DNA of 64,000 nt from Pacificibacter marinus (GCF_900109555.1 NZ_FNZV01000002.1:186001-250000); one strand, 5' to 3'; positions 33,508 to 41,910 are shown, counted from the stretch's first letter. Translations and numbers: made by a program. The notes: generated from the sequence alone by a model not told the origin.

Positions 33508-34479
33508 ATGCATTTCATTAAAACTATCGCAGCTGTTGGGGGCCTGATGGCCATGACTAGCGCCGCATGGGCACAAGAGTACCCTGAACGTCCCATTCAA
33601 ATGATCGTGCCTTGGGGCGCGGGCGGCGGCACAGATGCTGTGGGCCGTTTGCTGGGCGCTGAAATTCAAAAAGAGCTTGGTGTCCCGGTCAACGTGGTGA
33701 ACCGCACTGGCGGATCGGGCGTTGTGGGCCACAGTGCCATCGCCAACGCTGATCCAGATGGGTACACCATCGGGATTATGACCATCGAAATCGACATGAT
33801 GCATTGGCAGGGTTTAACAGAACTCACCTATGAAGATTTTGATGTTTTGGCCATCGTCAACTCCGATCCCGGTGGGGTCATGGTGTCTGCAGATGCTGGC
33901 TTTGACAGCGTTGAAGCGTTGTTGGAAAAAATCAAAAGCGAACCTGCTGGCACGTTCAAAGCTTCCGGCACGGGGCAGGGCGGAATTTGGCATGTTGGCC
34001 TTGCGGGCTGGTTGTTGTCGGAAGATCTGGCACCTGATCACGTGACATTCGTGCCGAGCCAAGGGGCCGCACCCGGTCTGACCGACATGGTCGCGGGCGG
34101 TGTTGATATCGTTCCATCATCGCTGGCCGAAGGTCGGTCCATGATTGATGCCAAGCGCGTTGTGGCCTTGGCGACGATGTCTGCGGATCGTCAAGATGCC
34201 TTTCCTGATGTTCCGACATTGGCTGAATCCACAGGTTCTGATTGGACTGTCGCGGTTTGGCGGTCTGTTGCCGCCCCTGCAGGGTTGCCAGAGGACGTCA
34301 AGGTCAAGCTGATGAATGCGATTGAGACTGCATATAATTCAGAGGCTTATCAGGAGTTTATGAAGGATCGCGGTTTTGGTCTGCGTTGGGCTAAAGGTGA
34401 CGATGCTGCTGCCATTGTGGCTACCGATGATGCCGCCTTTGGTGAAGTCATGACCAAAGCAGGTCTAGCCGCTCAATAA
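33508..34479 (+). CDS. tctC: Tripartite tricarboxylate transporter substrate-binding protein (TctC family)
   Basis: This periplasmic binding protein of 323 residues has a signal peptide at 1-22 (ending MTSAAWA). The Bug/TctC fold shows in YPERPIQMIVPWGAGGGTDA, GSGVVGHSAIANADPDGYTI and FVPSQGAAPGLTDMVAGGVD. TctC proteins bind citrate, other tricarboxylates, dicarboxylates or aromatic acids. ATG 33508 has an excellent Shine-Dalgarno. The membrane subunits follow in order, giving a complete TctCBA system under the divergent LysR. Confidence 0.92.
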   Translation: MHFIKTIAAVGGLMAMTSAAWAQEYPERPIQMIVPWGAGGGTDAVGRLLGAEIQKELGVPVNVVNRTGGSGVVGHSAIANADPDGYTIGIMTIEIDMMHWQGLTELTYEDFDVLAIVNSDPGGVMVSADAGFDSVEALLEKIKSEPAGTFKASGTGQGGIWHVGLAGWLLSEDLAPDHVTFVPSQGAAPGLTDMVAGGVDIVPSSLAEGRSMIDAKRVVALATMSADRQDAFPDVPTLAESTGSDWTVAVWRSVAAPAGLPEDVKVKLMNAIETAYNSEAYQEFMKDRGFGLRWAKGDDAAAIVATDDAAFGEVMTKAGLAAQ

Positions 34480-34519
34480 ATAGCAGCATTAACTGGCCAC
34501 GTGCCAAATCGTAACCTCC

Positions 34520-34545
34520 GCCGTCGCCGTAACATCGGCGACGGC
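34520..34545 (+). terminator. Intercistronic hairpin between tctC and tctB
   Basis: The arms GCCGTCGCCG and CGGCGACGGC pair perfectly (10 bp) around the loop TAACAT, 40 bases after the tctC stop. No T-tract follows. It likely keeps tctC message more abundant than the permease message, as the similar hairpin at 20384 does for the ABC operon. Confidence 0.6.
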
Positions 34546-34577
34546 ACATCATATAGCGACCAACGACAGGACACAGG

Positions 34578-35051
34578 ATGCGCGTCACCGATCTGACATT
34601 GGGTTTATTGACCCTGCTGGGAGGGATCGCGATTTATCTCTCAGCGATAAATTTTCACGCGATCCCCGGACAGGACTACGGCGCAGGCACAATGCCCCGC
34701 GCTATTGCTTTTGTGACGGGCCTTGTGGGGGTGTTCATCATCACCAAAGCCGTCATGGCGGGCGAACGTTTGCCGGGGTTGCAACTGGCAGAATGGACCC
34801 GCAGTGGTTCGGCCGTGCTGCGTATGCTCGCGGTGCTGGGGCTGATTGTGGCCTACATCGTTGTCTCGCCGGTGGTGGGATTTTTGCCCACGGCCTTTTG
34901 CGTGATGCTGGTGGCAATGCTGATCCTTGGGGTGCGCATTCCGACTGCCATCATTGTGTCTGCCGTGACGTCTGTTGCCATTCAACAGAGCTTTGGCAAG
35001 CTTTTGCTCGTCCCGCTGCCGCGCAGTGATTTCTTGAACTTCTTTTGGTGA
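34578..35051 (+). CDS. tctB: Tripartite tricarboxylate transporter small membrane subunit (TctB family)
   Basis: This protein of 157 residues has four hydrophobic segments typical of TctB (LTLGLLTLLGGIAIYLSAIN, PGQDYGAGTMPRAIAFVTGL, LGLIVAYIVVSPVVGFLPTA). It pairs with TctA in the inner membrane. It starts with ATG 34578 after an AGGACAC site and ends seven bases before tctA. Confidence 0.88.
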   Translation: MRVTDLTLGLLTLLGGIAIYLSAINFHAIPGQDYGAGTMPRAIAFVTGLVGVFIITKAVMAGERLPGLQLAEWTRSGSAVLRMLAVLGLIVAYIVVSPVVGFLPTAFCVMLVAMLILGVRIPTAIIVSAVTSVAIQQSFGKLLLVPLPRSDFLNFFW

Positions 35052-35058
35052 ATTTTTC

Positions 35059-36558
35059 ATGTCAATTGTGATCGAAGCTGCGAACCTTGTGTTCCAACCT
35101 TATGTCTTGCTCGTAATCTTTGGCGCTGCCGCCTTTGGTATGTTTGTCGGGGCCATTCCGGGTCTGACTGCAACCATGGCCACGGCACTGTTGGTGCCTG
35201 TGACCTTTTTCATGGACCCTGTGCCTGCGATTGCCACCATCGTGACAGCCACCGCTATGGCGATTTTTGCGGGCGATATTCCTGGTACTTTGCTGCGAAT
35301 GCCCGGCACGCCGGCGAGTGCTGCTTATGTGCAAGACGCTTACGCCATGACCCAACAAGGTCGCCCCGAAGCGGCCCTTGGCGCGTCATTGGTGTTTTCG
35401 TCAATCGGCGGCATCTTTGGCACGCTCGTGCTGATCACGGCCTCGCCAGTCTTGGCTGAAATCGCTTTGAAATTCTCGTCGTTTGAGTATTTCTGGCTGG
35501 TGGTTTTGGGTCTGTCCTGTGCTGTGTTCATCTCGCCGGGTTCCCCTGCGCGTGGGCTTATCGCGCTTTTCATCGGACTGTTTGCTGCCACGGTTGGGCT
35601 GGATAACCCTGCTGCTGTGCCGCGCTATACCTTTGGGTCTGTCGAGATGATGGGCGGGGTGCAGTTCATTCCCGCTATGATCGGTCTGTTCGCTGTGTCC
35701 GAAGTCATCCGTGCCTTTATCAAGCGTGCCAGTGATGTGCGCCCGCCCGCGGCCATGAGCAAAAGCATCTTTCGCCAACAGGCAACCAATCTTGTGACCT
35801 ATCCTGTGCAGGCTTTGCGTGGCAGTATTCTGGGCACCGCAATCGGTGCATTGCCCGGCGCAGGGGCTGACATCGCGGCTTGGATTTCATACGCCGTCAG
35901 CAAGAAATTTTCAAAAACACCAGAGAAATTTGGCACAGGCCATGTCGAAGGTTTGGTCGAGGCGGGGGCCTCAAACAACGGTGCCATGAGCGGTGCGTGG
36001 ATTCCGGCGCTTGTTTTTGGCATCCCCGGCGATTCCATCACTGCGATCGTGATCGGTGTGCTGTACATCAAAGGCATCAATCCGGGGCCTATGGTGTTCA
36101 TCACCCAGCCGGAAATGATCTATGCAGTGTTTATCGTGTTTTTGCTGGCCAACCTGATCATGCTGCCGCTGGGTTGGATCGCGATCAAGGGCGCGCGCCA
36201 CGTTTTGTCTATTCCGCAAAAAGTGCTGATGCCTGTGATCTTGATGTTCTGCATGGTTGGGTCTTTTGCCATCAACAATTCGGTCTTTGGGATCGGCTTG
36301 ATGTTGATCTTTGGTATCATCGGGTTCTTGATGGAAGAAAACGACATCCCCATCGCGCCTGCGATCTTGGGGTTGGTTTTGGGGCCGATGTTGGAACAGA
36401 ACTTTGTCACGTCTATGATCAAATCTGACGGCAGTTTTCTTGCCTTTTTTGAGCGTCCAATTGCGGCGGGGCTTGGTCTATTTTCCATCGCGATTTGGGC
36501 GATCCCGTTGGTTTTGTGGCTGTTGCACCGTCGCAGTGCCAGACAAAACCTGACCTGA
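35059..36558 (+). CDS. tctA: Tripartite tricarboxylate transporter large membrane subunit (TctA family)
   Basis: This permease of 499 residues has about twelve spans and the TctA signatures GAIPGLTATMATALLVPVTF near 30, IFAGDIPGTLLRMPGTPASA near 70, GALPGAGADIAAWISYAVSK near 260 and GASNNGAMSGAWIPALVFGI near 305. It catalyses proton- or sodium-coupled uptake of the TctC-bound acid. It is the last gene of tctCBA and meets the YraQ-type permease gene tail to tail over a strong bidirectional terminator. Confidence 0.92.
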   Translation: MSIVIEAANLVFQPYVLLVIFGAAAFGMFVGAIPGLTATMATALLVPVTFFMDPVPAIATIVTATAMAIFAGDIPGTLLRMPGTPASAAYVQDAYAMTQQGRPEAALGASLVFSSIGGIFGTLVLITASPVLAEIALKFSSFEYFWLVVLGLSCAVFISPGSPARGLIALFIGLFAATVGLDNPAAVPRYTFGSVEMMGGVQFIPAMIGLFAVSEVIRAFIKRASDVRPPAAMSKSIFRQQATNLVTYPVQALRGSILGTAIGALPGAGADIAAWISYAVSKKFSKTPEKFGTGHVEGLVEAGASNNGAMSGAWIPALVFGIPGDSITAIVIGVLYIKGINPGPMVFITQPEMIYAVFIVFLLANLIMLPLGWIAIKGARHVLSIPQKVLMPVILMFCMVGSFAINNSVFGIGLMLIFGIIGFLMEENDIPIAPAILGLVLGPMLEQNFVTSMIKSDGSFLAFFERPIAAGLGLFSIAIWAIPLVLWLLHRRSARQNLT

Positions 36559-36584
36559 GTACTCTAAGATACGTTGCTATTAAA

Positions 36585-36629
36585 ACGAAAGACACAGCCC
36601 GATCCATTTTTGGTGTCGGGCTGTTTCGT
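36585..36629. terminator. Bidirectional terminator between tctA and the YraQ-type permease
   Basis: Outer arms ACGAAA/TTTCGT and inner arms CAGCCCGA/TCGGGCTG form a long hairpin 26 bases past the tctA stop. The loop and flanks are T-rich on the forward strand and A-rich before the stem, which suits termination from both sides of this convergent pair. Confidence 0.7.
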
Positions 36630-36648
36630 GTTTGATATTAAACAGTTT

Positions 36649-37701
36649 TTATAGCGTGGCCCAGAGCTGAAACAGCACGCCGATGCTGAATGAACCGACC
36701 AACGCAAGGCCAAGATATAGGAAAAACACCTGTCGTTTGACCAAAGCCCAAACAGCGATGGCTGCGGGCAGTGAACTGACACCGCCAGCAATCAAAAACG
36801 CAAGACCCGCGCCGGGGGCCATGCCTTGCCCAATCAAGCCGCCAACCAGCGGCAAAGCTGCGTAGCCGTTCAGGTATGCGGGCACCCCAACCAGTGTTGC
36901 GATCCCTATAGGAATGATGCCAGTGCCGCCAAGTGAGCGGGCCACCAGATCAGCAGGCAACCAAGCCAACATAAGGCTTTCCAGAATAAAGGCGAGTGTT
37001 AGCCATTTGGCAAGAAAAAGCGCGGACTTGATGCTTTCGCGCCAGAATTTTTGCACCCGTGCCGTATCGCGCCAAAATTTCCAAACAACGGGTTGAGCTG
37101 TGCGGACCTTGGCCCCACCGCACCCGCCATTGCCGACACCCTCGCGCAAAGGATCGGACAGGCCACCCGCACGAGATAGGGCGTGGACCACAAAGCCGCC
37201 GAAAATGCCCAAGCTCAAAGCCGCGATGGTCTTGGCGATCGCAAATTCAATTCCCAACACGCCTGTGGTCAGCACGAACATCGACGGGTCCATCACTGGC
37301 GAGGCAAGCCAGAACGCCATAACGGCTGAAAGAGGCACGCCCATAGCCAAAAGAGCAGCAATCAAAGGGATGACGCCACAAGAACAGAAAGGGGAAAGCC
37401 CGCCGACCACTGCTGCAATCAAGATCATGGCCGCTGGTGATCCAGTAAACGCGCGTGCGATCAAACCATCTGCGCCGGTCGCCCCCGCAGAGGCGGCTAT
37501 CCCGACCGATAGGGCCAGAAAGGGCGCTACGTTGAGCAGATTTTGTGCTGCAAAACGGGCTGTGGTGATGCCAAATGGGGGCGCAAGGATGAACAGCACT
37601 GCAAGCAGGCCTGCCGAGAACAGCCAGACTTTTTCTTTTACCCACAAGTGTTTGAGGATGGTACTGGCCCGTGACGGAGGAACAAGAGAGAGGTCTTTCA
37701 T
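36649..37701 (-). CDS. YraQ/ArsP-like permease (DUF318)
   Basis: This 350-residue integral membrane protein has about eight to ten spans and the family motif GLSPFCSCGVIPLIAALLAM near residue 105 with its Cys-x-Cys pair. A central loop has another cysteine and glycine-rich stretch (GNGGCGGAKVR). YraQ/SO_0444/ArsP-type permeases export metalloid or organometal compounds, such as organoarsenicals. ATG 37701 follows AAGGAT. It lies 54 bases after an ArsR-family repressor gene and a half-site of that repressor's palindrome lies in between, so the pair forms a metal(loid)-inducible unit. The actual metal is not known. Confidence 0.8.
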   Translation of the reverse strand: MKDLSLVPPSRASTILKHLWVKEKVWLFSAGLLAVLFILAPPFGITTARFAAQNLLNVAPFLALSVGIAASAGATGADGLIARAFTGSPAAMILIAAVVGGLSPFCSCGVIPLIAALLAMGVPLSAVMAFWLASPVMDPSMFVLTTGVLGIEFAIAKTIAALSLGIFGGFVVHALSRAGGLSDPLREGVGNGGCGGAKVRTAQPVVWKFWRDTARVQKFWRESIKSALFLAKWLTLAFILESLMLAWLPADLVARSLGGTGIIPIGIATLVGVPAYLNGYAALPLVGGLIGQGMAPGAGLAFLIAGGVSSLPAAIAVWALVKRQVFFLYLGLALVGSFSIGVLFQLWATL

Positions 37702-37718
37702 ATCTATATCCTTAAATA

Positions 37719-37727
37719 TATAGTTTT
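37719..37727. promoter_or_regulatory. Half operator before the YraQ-type permease
   Basis: TATAGTTTT here matches one arm of the 20-bp palindrome at 38081. It lies between the arsR-like and permease genes and could give the repressor a second, weaker contact. Confidence 0.4.
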
Positions 37728-37755
37728 TTTTCGGCGAAAAAATGAACCGCAACCA

Positions 37756-38070
37756 TTACGCAGCATTTTCCTGAGTGAGTGCGACGCCTGTGCAGCATTC
37801 CGATGTCAGGAACGAGACAGTTTGATGCATAACATCGAAATCGACGCGGTTTACAATCTGGCGTCCTTGACGTTCTTGAGTGACAAGTCCGGCGTCGACC
37901 AAAGTCTTGATGTGATAGGCCAGTGTTGACGCAGCCATGCCCAGATGCGTGCCGATATCCCCAATGTTCAGGCCATCGTTTCCGGCCCGTACCAGCAATC
38001 GAAAGATTGTCAGGCGGGTGTCGTGGCCAAGGGCTGCAAGCGAAAGGGCGGCTGAGGTATGTGTCATCAT
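37756..38070 (-). CDS. ArsR-family metalloregulator
   Basis: This repressor of 104 residues has a winged helix-turn-helix (NIGDIGTHLGMAASTLAYHI, then KTLVDAGLVTQERQGRQIV). A vicinal cysteine pair sits near the C-terminus (Cys92-Cys93 in TSECCTG), a plausible arsenite or soft-metal site outside the classical alpha-3 CVC position. I chose ATG 38070 (MMTHTSAALSLAALGHDTRL), with a second ATG next to it. An upstream extension would translate through the operator. It is cotranscribed with the YraQ-type permease. Confidence 0.85.
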   Translation of the reverse strand: MMTHTSAALSLAALGHDTRLTIFRLLVRAGNDGLNIGDIGTHLGMAASTLAYHIKTLVDAGLVTQERQGRQIVNRVDFDVMHQTVSFLTSECCTGVALTQENAA

Positions 38071-38080
38071 GATGCCAATT

Positions 38081-38100
38081 AAAACTATAATTATAGTTTT
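38081..38100. promoter_or_regulatory. ArsR operator palindrome
   Basis: AAAACTATAATTATAGTTTT is a perfect 20-bp palindrome ten bases upstream of the arsR-like start codon. Position and symmetry suit a dimeric ArsR repressor that controls its own operon. One arm recurs before the permease gene. Confidence 0.75.
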
Positions 38101-38233
38101 GTCAATCGGCACATGCAATTCATCAATCTTAGTGTTCGCACAAAGCGCCAAGGCCGCTATTTCTATTAAATGGGCGGGGATGACGTGCGGCATAGACGCA
38201 AAGGGTCTTCACGGAAATATGAGGCGCAGCCAC

Positions 38234-38248
38234 TAGACGACTGGTCTA
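38234..38248. promoter_or_regulatory. NemR/AcuR-like operator upstream of the TetR gene
   Basis: TAGACGACTGGTCTA has TAGAC/GTCTA arms around a five-base centre, 20 bases upstream of the TetR start. The segment GACTGGTC recurs at 38881, before the next transcription unit. This form is what a NemR-type dimer would be expected to bind. Confidence 0.6.
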
Positions 38249-38268
38249 ATGGAGCCTATCTGAACTGC

Positions 38269-38859
38269 ATGAAGACGCAAACAAAAGATACGAAACGCCA
38301 AATTTTGGCAGTTGGTCGCAGGCTCACCGCGCAGCATGGCTATGCCCGCGTTGGCTTGAACGAATTGCTGAAAGCGGCCGATGTGCCTAAGGGATCATTC
38401 TATCACTACTTTCCCTCGAAAGAGGCCTATGGCTGCGCACTGTTGGAAGATTTTATCGCGCAGTATCGCCAAGCCCTGACAGAGACGCTCAACGACACAA
38501 CGCGTACATCTCGGGACCGATTCCTTGCTTATTTTGAGGATTGGAAACGCAAACAAACAGGAGATGATCTGCAAGATCGCTGTTTGGTTGTTAAGTTATC
38601 GGCAGAGGTTGCCGATCTTTCGCCCGACATGAGCCGCATCTTAAATCAAGGCGTCGACAGTATCATCAGCGCTCTAACGCATACCTTGCAAGAGGGCATG
38701 TCTGAGGGGTCTATCGCGGCGTTGAAAGACCCTAATAATATCGCAAAATCAATATACTATCAGTGGCTGGGGGCCACTTTGGTTTCTGGGTTGTCTTGTG
38801 ATGATACGGCATTAGATGCTGCCCTGCGGGCCACTCAAATGGCAATCCCACCCGCATAA
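38269..38859 (+). CDS. NemR-like TetR-family electrophile sensor
   Basis: This TetR protein of 196 residues closely follows E. coli NemR from memory. The DNA-binding part is GLNELLKAADVPKGSFYHYF at about 29-48. Cys105 in DRCLVVKLSAEVADLSPDM corresponds to the redox-sensing Cys106 of NemR. NemR responds to hypochlorite, quinones and methylglyoxal and derepresses detoxifying reductases. ATG 38269 (MKTQTKDTKRQIL) is chosen; the upstream frame passes through the operator. The genes downstream (alcohol dehydrogenase, enone reductase, DJ-1-like) are the enzymes expected of such a regulon. A role in aldehyde or HOCl defence is well supported but inferred. Confidence 0.85.
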   Translation: MKTQTKDTKRQILAVGRRLTAQHGYARVGLNELLKAADVPKGSFYHYFPSKEAYGCALLEDFIAQYRQALTETLNDTTRTSRDRFLAYFEDWKRKQTGDDLQDRCLVVKLSAEVADLSPDMSRILNQGVDSIISALTHTLQEGMSEGSIAALKDPNNIAKSIYYQWLGATLVSGLSCDDTALDAALRATQMAIPPA

Positions 38860-38880
38860 TATTTTGCACAACAGCGCGCC

Positions 38881-38890
38881 GACTGGTCCA
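38881..38890 (+). promoter_or_regulatory. Possible second NemR-type half-site
   Basis: GACTGGTCCA repeats eight bases of the operator at 38234 and lies 16 bases before a small ORF and 112 before the alcohol dehydrogenase gene. It suggests separate control of the enzyme genes by the same regulator. Confidence 0.4.
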
Positions 38891-38905
38891 TAAAGGGAAC
38901 GAACT

Positions 38906-38998
38906 ATGAATATTTTCTACAAAACATCAGCAACAGATTCAGGCGTCACACGCGGAAATATCGAAGTGCGCTTGCACGTCGTTACACAAGGAAACTAG
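38906..38998 (+). CDS. 30-residue ORF resembling the N-terminus of an Ohr/OsmC protein
   Basis: ATG 38906 follows AAGGGAACG and opens a 30-codon frame that ends just three bases before the alcohol dehydrogenase start. It begins MNIFYKTSATDSGVTRGN, which looks like the first residues of organic hydroperoxide resistance (Ohr) proteins, then ends after EVRLHVVTQGN. It may be a leftover of a deleted ohr gene whose start now works as a coupled leader for the next gene, or an unrelated leader peptide. Confidence 0.4.
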   Translation: MNIFYKTSATDSGVTRGNIEVRLHVVTQGN

Positions 38999-39001
38999 GC
39001 T

Positions 39002-40159
39002 ATGAACAATTTTGATTTTCACAACCCAACCCGTATTCTTTTTGGTAAAGGGCGTATTGCGGATTTGAACGCTCAGGTGCCGAACGATGCCAAAGTTTTG
39101 ATCACTTATGGCGGTGGCAGCGCTGAACGCACAGGCGTTTTGGCACAAGTGCGCAAGGCGCTTGGGGATCGAACAGTTGTTGAATTTGGCGGTATTGAAC
39201 CAAATCCACGTTTTGCGACGGCCATTAAAGCTGTTGATGTTATTGCCAAAAATGGCATCACATTTTTGCTGGCTGTTGGTGGCGGGTCTGTCATTGATGC
39301 GACCAAATTCATCGCGGCTGCAGCGAAATTTTCAGGCGACCCATGGGAAATTTTGACTTCACGCGGCTCCGTTGTGAAAGAAGCTATGCCATTTGGTACG
39401 GTTTTGACTTTGCCTGCCACAGCCTCTGAAATGAATTCCGGTTCGGTGATCACTCACGCTGAAAAAGGGGCTAAACTGCCGTTCATGAGCCCCCATTGCT
39501 ACCCTGTTTTCTCAGTGCTCGACCCTGAACTGACGTACACTTTGCCAGCACGTCAAATCGCCAATGGTGTGGCTGATGCCTTTGTTCACATCATCGAGCA
39601 ATATCTTACGTACCCTGTGGCGGCGAATGTTCAAGACGGCTTTGCGGAAACGTTGTTGCGCACCTTGGTTGATATTGGTCCGAAAGCGATTGAAGCCCCT
39701 GAAGACTATGATTTACGTGCCAATTTGATGTGGACAGCAACGCTGGCGTTGAACGGTTTGATTGGTGCTGGTGTACCACAAGATTGGGCGAGCCACATGA
39801 TTGGTCATGAAATCACCGCCTTTAACGATACAGATCACGCCCGCACGCTGGCCGTTGTTTTACCTGCATTGATGAATGATCAACGTGGTCCAAAACGTGA
39901 AAAACTGCTGCAATACGGTGCCAATGTTTGGAACATCCACGAAGGTGACGAAGACGCGCGCATTGATGCTGCGATCGACGCCACACGCGACTTTTTCCAC
40001 GCGATTGGCATTAAAACCCGCCTCAGCGATTACAATGTCGCCGCGTCAGACATCGACACCATCATCGGCGCTTTGACTGACCACGGCATGACCGCACTTG
40101 GCGAACATGGCGCTATCACGCCTGAAGTCGCACGTCGCATTCTTGAAGCCGCTGTATAG
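39002..40159 (+). CDS. Iron-containing alcohol dehydrogenase (YqhD type)
   Basis: This enzyme of 385 residues belongs to group III alcohol dehydrogenases. The nucleotide region is FLLAVGGGSVIDATKFIAAA near 90, and the metal-site region runs through NGVADAFVHIIEQYLTYPV near 195 and WASHMIGHEITAFNDTDHAR near 260-280, with His and Asp ligands. It is close in outline to YqhD, which uses NADPH to reduce toxic short aldehydes to alcohols. It follows a NemR-like regulator and precedes two other carbonyl-defence genes, which supports an aldehyde-scavenging role. Start ATG 39002 has AAGGAAAC upstream. Confidence 0.88.
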   Translation: MNNFDFHNPTRILFGKGRIADLNAQVPNDAKVLITYGGGSAERTGVLAQVRKALGDRTVVEFGGIEPNPRFATAIKAVDVIAKNGITFLLAVGGGSVIDATKFIAAAAKFSGDPWEILTSRGSVVKEAMPFGTVLTLPATASEMNSGSVITHAEKGAKLPFMSPHCYPVFSVLDPELTYTLPARQIANGVADAFVHIIEQYLTYPVAANVQDGFAETLLRTLVDIGPKAIEAPEDYDLRANLMWTATLALNGLIGAGVPQDWASHMIGHEITAFNDTDHARTLAVVLPALMNDQRGPKREKLLQYGANVWNIHEGDEDARIDAAIDATRDFFHAIGIKTRLSDYNVAASDIDTIIGALTDHGMTALGEHGAITPEVARRILEAAV

Positions 40160-40171
40160 AAAGATCTCGAC

Positions 40172-41206
40172 ATGACAGATATCAAAACATTGAACCGCCA
40201 AATTGTTCTCGCTGAACGCCCCAAAGGCGCACCAACAGCGGACACTTTGAAATTGATCGAAACCGACGTGCCAACTGCAGGTCCAAACCAAATGTTGTTG
40301 CGCACGCAATACCTATCGCTTGACCCTTATATGCGGGGTCGGATGAGCGATGCGCCATCTTACGCAGCCCCGGTTGAAATCGGTGGCGTGATGGTAGGTG
40401 GCACGGTTGCGCAGGTTGTCACATCTCATTTGGATGGGTTTGAACCGGGTGATTGGGTGCTTAGTTTTCATGGCTGGCAAGACTATGCCTTGTCTGATGG
40501 GACGGCGGTGACCAACCTTGGAAAATCGCCTGCGCACCCGTCATGGGCGCTTGGGATTATGGGGATGCCCGGATTTACCGCATGGGCTGGGCTGATCAAA
40601 ATCGGTGCACCAAAAGCAGGCGAAACCATTGTTGTGGCTGCGGCCACAGGCCCCGTTGGTGCAACTGTGGGCCAGATTGGTAAAATTCTGGGATGCCGTG
40701 TTGTTGGCGTTGCTGGGGGCGCTGAGAAATGTGCCTATGCGGTTGATGAATTGGGCTTTGACGCCTGTATCGATCACAAGGCCGATGATTTTGCCGAGCA
40801 GTTTAACAAAGCGACCCCAGATGGGATTGATGTTTACTTTGAAAATGTCGGCGGCAAGGTTTTGGATGCGGTAATTCCACAGTTGAACCCCAACGCACGG
40901 ATGCCTGTTTGTGGTCTCGTATCGCAATACAACGCGACTGAACTGCCTGCAGGGCCGGATCGGATGAACTGGTTGATGGGGCAAATTCTGCGCAAAAAGG
41001 TCAAGGTCCAAGGCTTTATCATTTTTGATGATTTCGGTCATCTCTACCCTGAGTTTGCCAAAGACATGGCGGCATGGGTTGAAGGCGGACAGGTGAAATA
41101 CCGCGAAGAAATGATCGACGGGTTGGAAAATGCGCCTGAAGCCCTAATTGGTCTGTTGAACGGCGAAAACTTTGGCAAGCGCGTGATCCGCGTTGGCTCA
41201 AATTGA
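40172..41206 (+). CDS. NADPH-dependent enone/alkenal reductase (CurA, MDR superfamily)
   Basis: This protein of 344 residues is a zinc-free medium-chain reductase. The start MTDIKTLNRQIVLAERPKGA is typical of CurA/LTB4-dehydrogenase proteins, followed by YLSLDPYMRGRMSD near 50 and the nucleotide-binding AAATGPVGATVGQIGKILG near 150. The C-terminus (IFDDFGHLYPEF) is also typical. These enzymes reduce the C=C bond of alpha,beta-unsaturated carbonyls. It starts 12 bases after the alcohol dehydrogenase gene and ends 11 bases before the DJ-1-like gene, so all three act together against reactive electrophiles. Confidence 0.88.
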   Translation: MTDIKTLNRQIVLAERPKGAPTADTLKLIETDVPTAGPNQMLLRTQYLSLDPYMRGRMSDAPSYAAPVEIGGVMVGGTVAQVVTSHLDGFEPGDWVLSFHGWQDYALSDGTAVTNLGKSPAHPSWALGIMGMPGFTAWAGLIKIGAPKAGETIVVAAATGPVGATVGQIGKILGCRVVGVAGGAEKCAYAVDELGFDACIDHKADDFAEQFNKATPDGIDVYFENVGGKVLDAVIPQLNPNARMPVCGLVSQYNATELPAGPDRMNWLMGQILRKKVKVQGFIIFDDFGHLYPEFAKDMAAWVEGGQVKYREEMIDGLENAPEALIGLLNGENFGKRVIRVGSN

Positions 41207-41217
41207 AAGGACATCGT

Positions 41218-41895
41218 ATGAAGATTTTAATGGTACTGACGTCGCACGATCAACTGGGCGACACAGGTAAAAAGACAGGGTTTTGGCTCGAAGAATTCGC
41301 AGCCCCCTATTATGTGTTCAAAGATGCAGGGGCTGAGATTACGCTGACGTCACCAAAAGGCGGCCAGCCTCCGATTGACCCCAGCAGTGATGATGAAAGC
41401 TCGCAAACCGATGACACGCGGCGCTTTAAAGCTGATGCGGACGCTCAAAAGCACCTCGCAACAACACTTAAGATCACGGATGTCGAAGCGGATGGGTTTG
41501 ACGCGATCTTTTATCCCGGTGGTCACGGCCCCCTTTGGGATCTCGCGGAAGACACCTATAGCAAGCGTTTGATCGAAGCTTTTGCTGTGACTGATCGTCC
41601 CGTTGGTGCCGTGTGCCACGCGCCTGCCGTGTTCCTTCATACCATTGGTGTGGATGGAAAACCTTTGACCTCTGGGCGTCGTGTTACCGGTTTCTCCAAC
41701 AGCGAAGAAGCCGCTGCTGGGCTCACGGATGTTGTGCCATTTTTGGTGGAAGACATGCTTAAATCCAATGGTGGACAGTACGAAAAAGGCGATGATTGGG
41801 CCAGTTTTGTGTTGCGTGATGGTAATCTTGTTACGGGCCAAAATCCGGCGTCTTCTGCCGAAGCGGCAAAGCAAATTTTGGCGCTCTTGGGTTAA
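41218..41895 (+). CDS. DJ-1/PfpI family protein (Hsp31-like, possible glyoxalase III)
   Basis: This protein of 225 residues has the class I glutamine amidotransferase-like fold. The nucleophile is Cys133 in PVGAVCHAPAVFL, acidic residues lie near 25 (GFWLEEFAAPYYVF), and FYPGGHGPLWDLAED is near 98-112. This matches Hsp31-like proteins, several of which convert methylglyoxal to lactate without glutathione or act as protein deglycases. I chose ATG 41218 after AAAGGA, since a TTG five codons earlier overlaps the previous gene. It closes the electrophile-defence operon and is followed by a strong hairpin. Confidence 0.87.
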   Translation: MKILMVLTSHDQLGDTGKKTGFWLEEFAAPYYVFKDAGAEITLTSPKGGQPPIDPSSDDESSQTDDTRRFKADADAQKHLATTLKITDVEADGFDAIFYPGGHGPLWDLAEDTYSKRLIEAFAVTDRPVGAVCHAPAVFLHTIGVDGKPLTSGRRVTGFSNSEEAAAGLTDVVPFLVEDMLKSNGGQYEKGDDWASFVLRDGNLVTGQNPASSAEAAKQILALLG

Positions 41896-41910
41896 ACACC
41901 TCTTTGAAAT

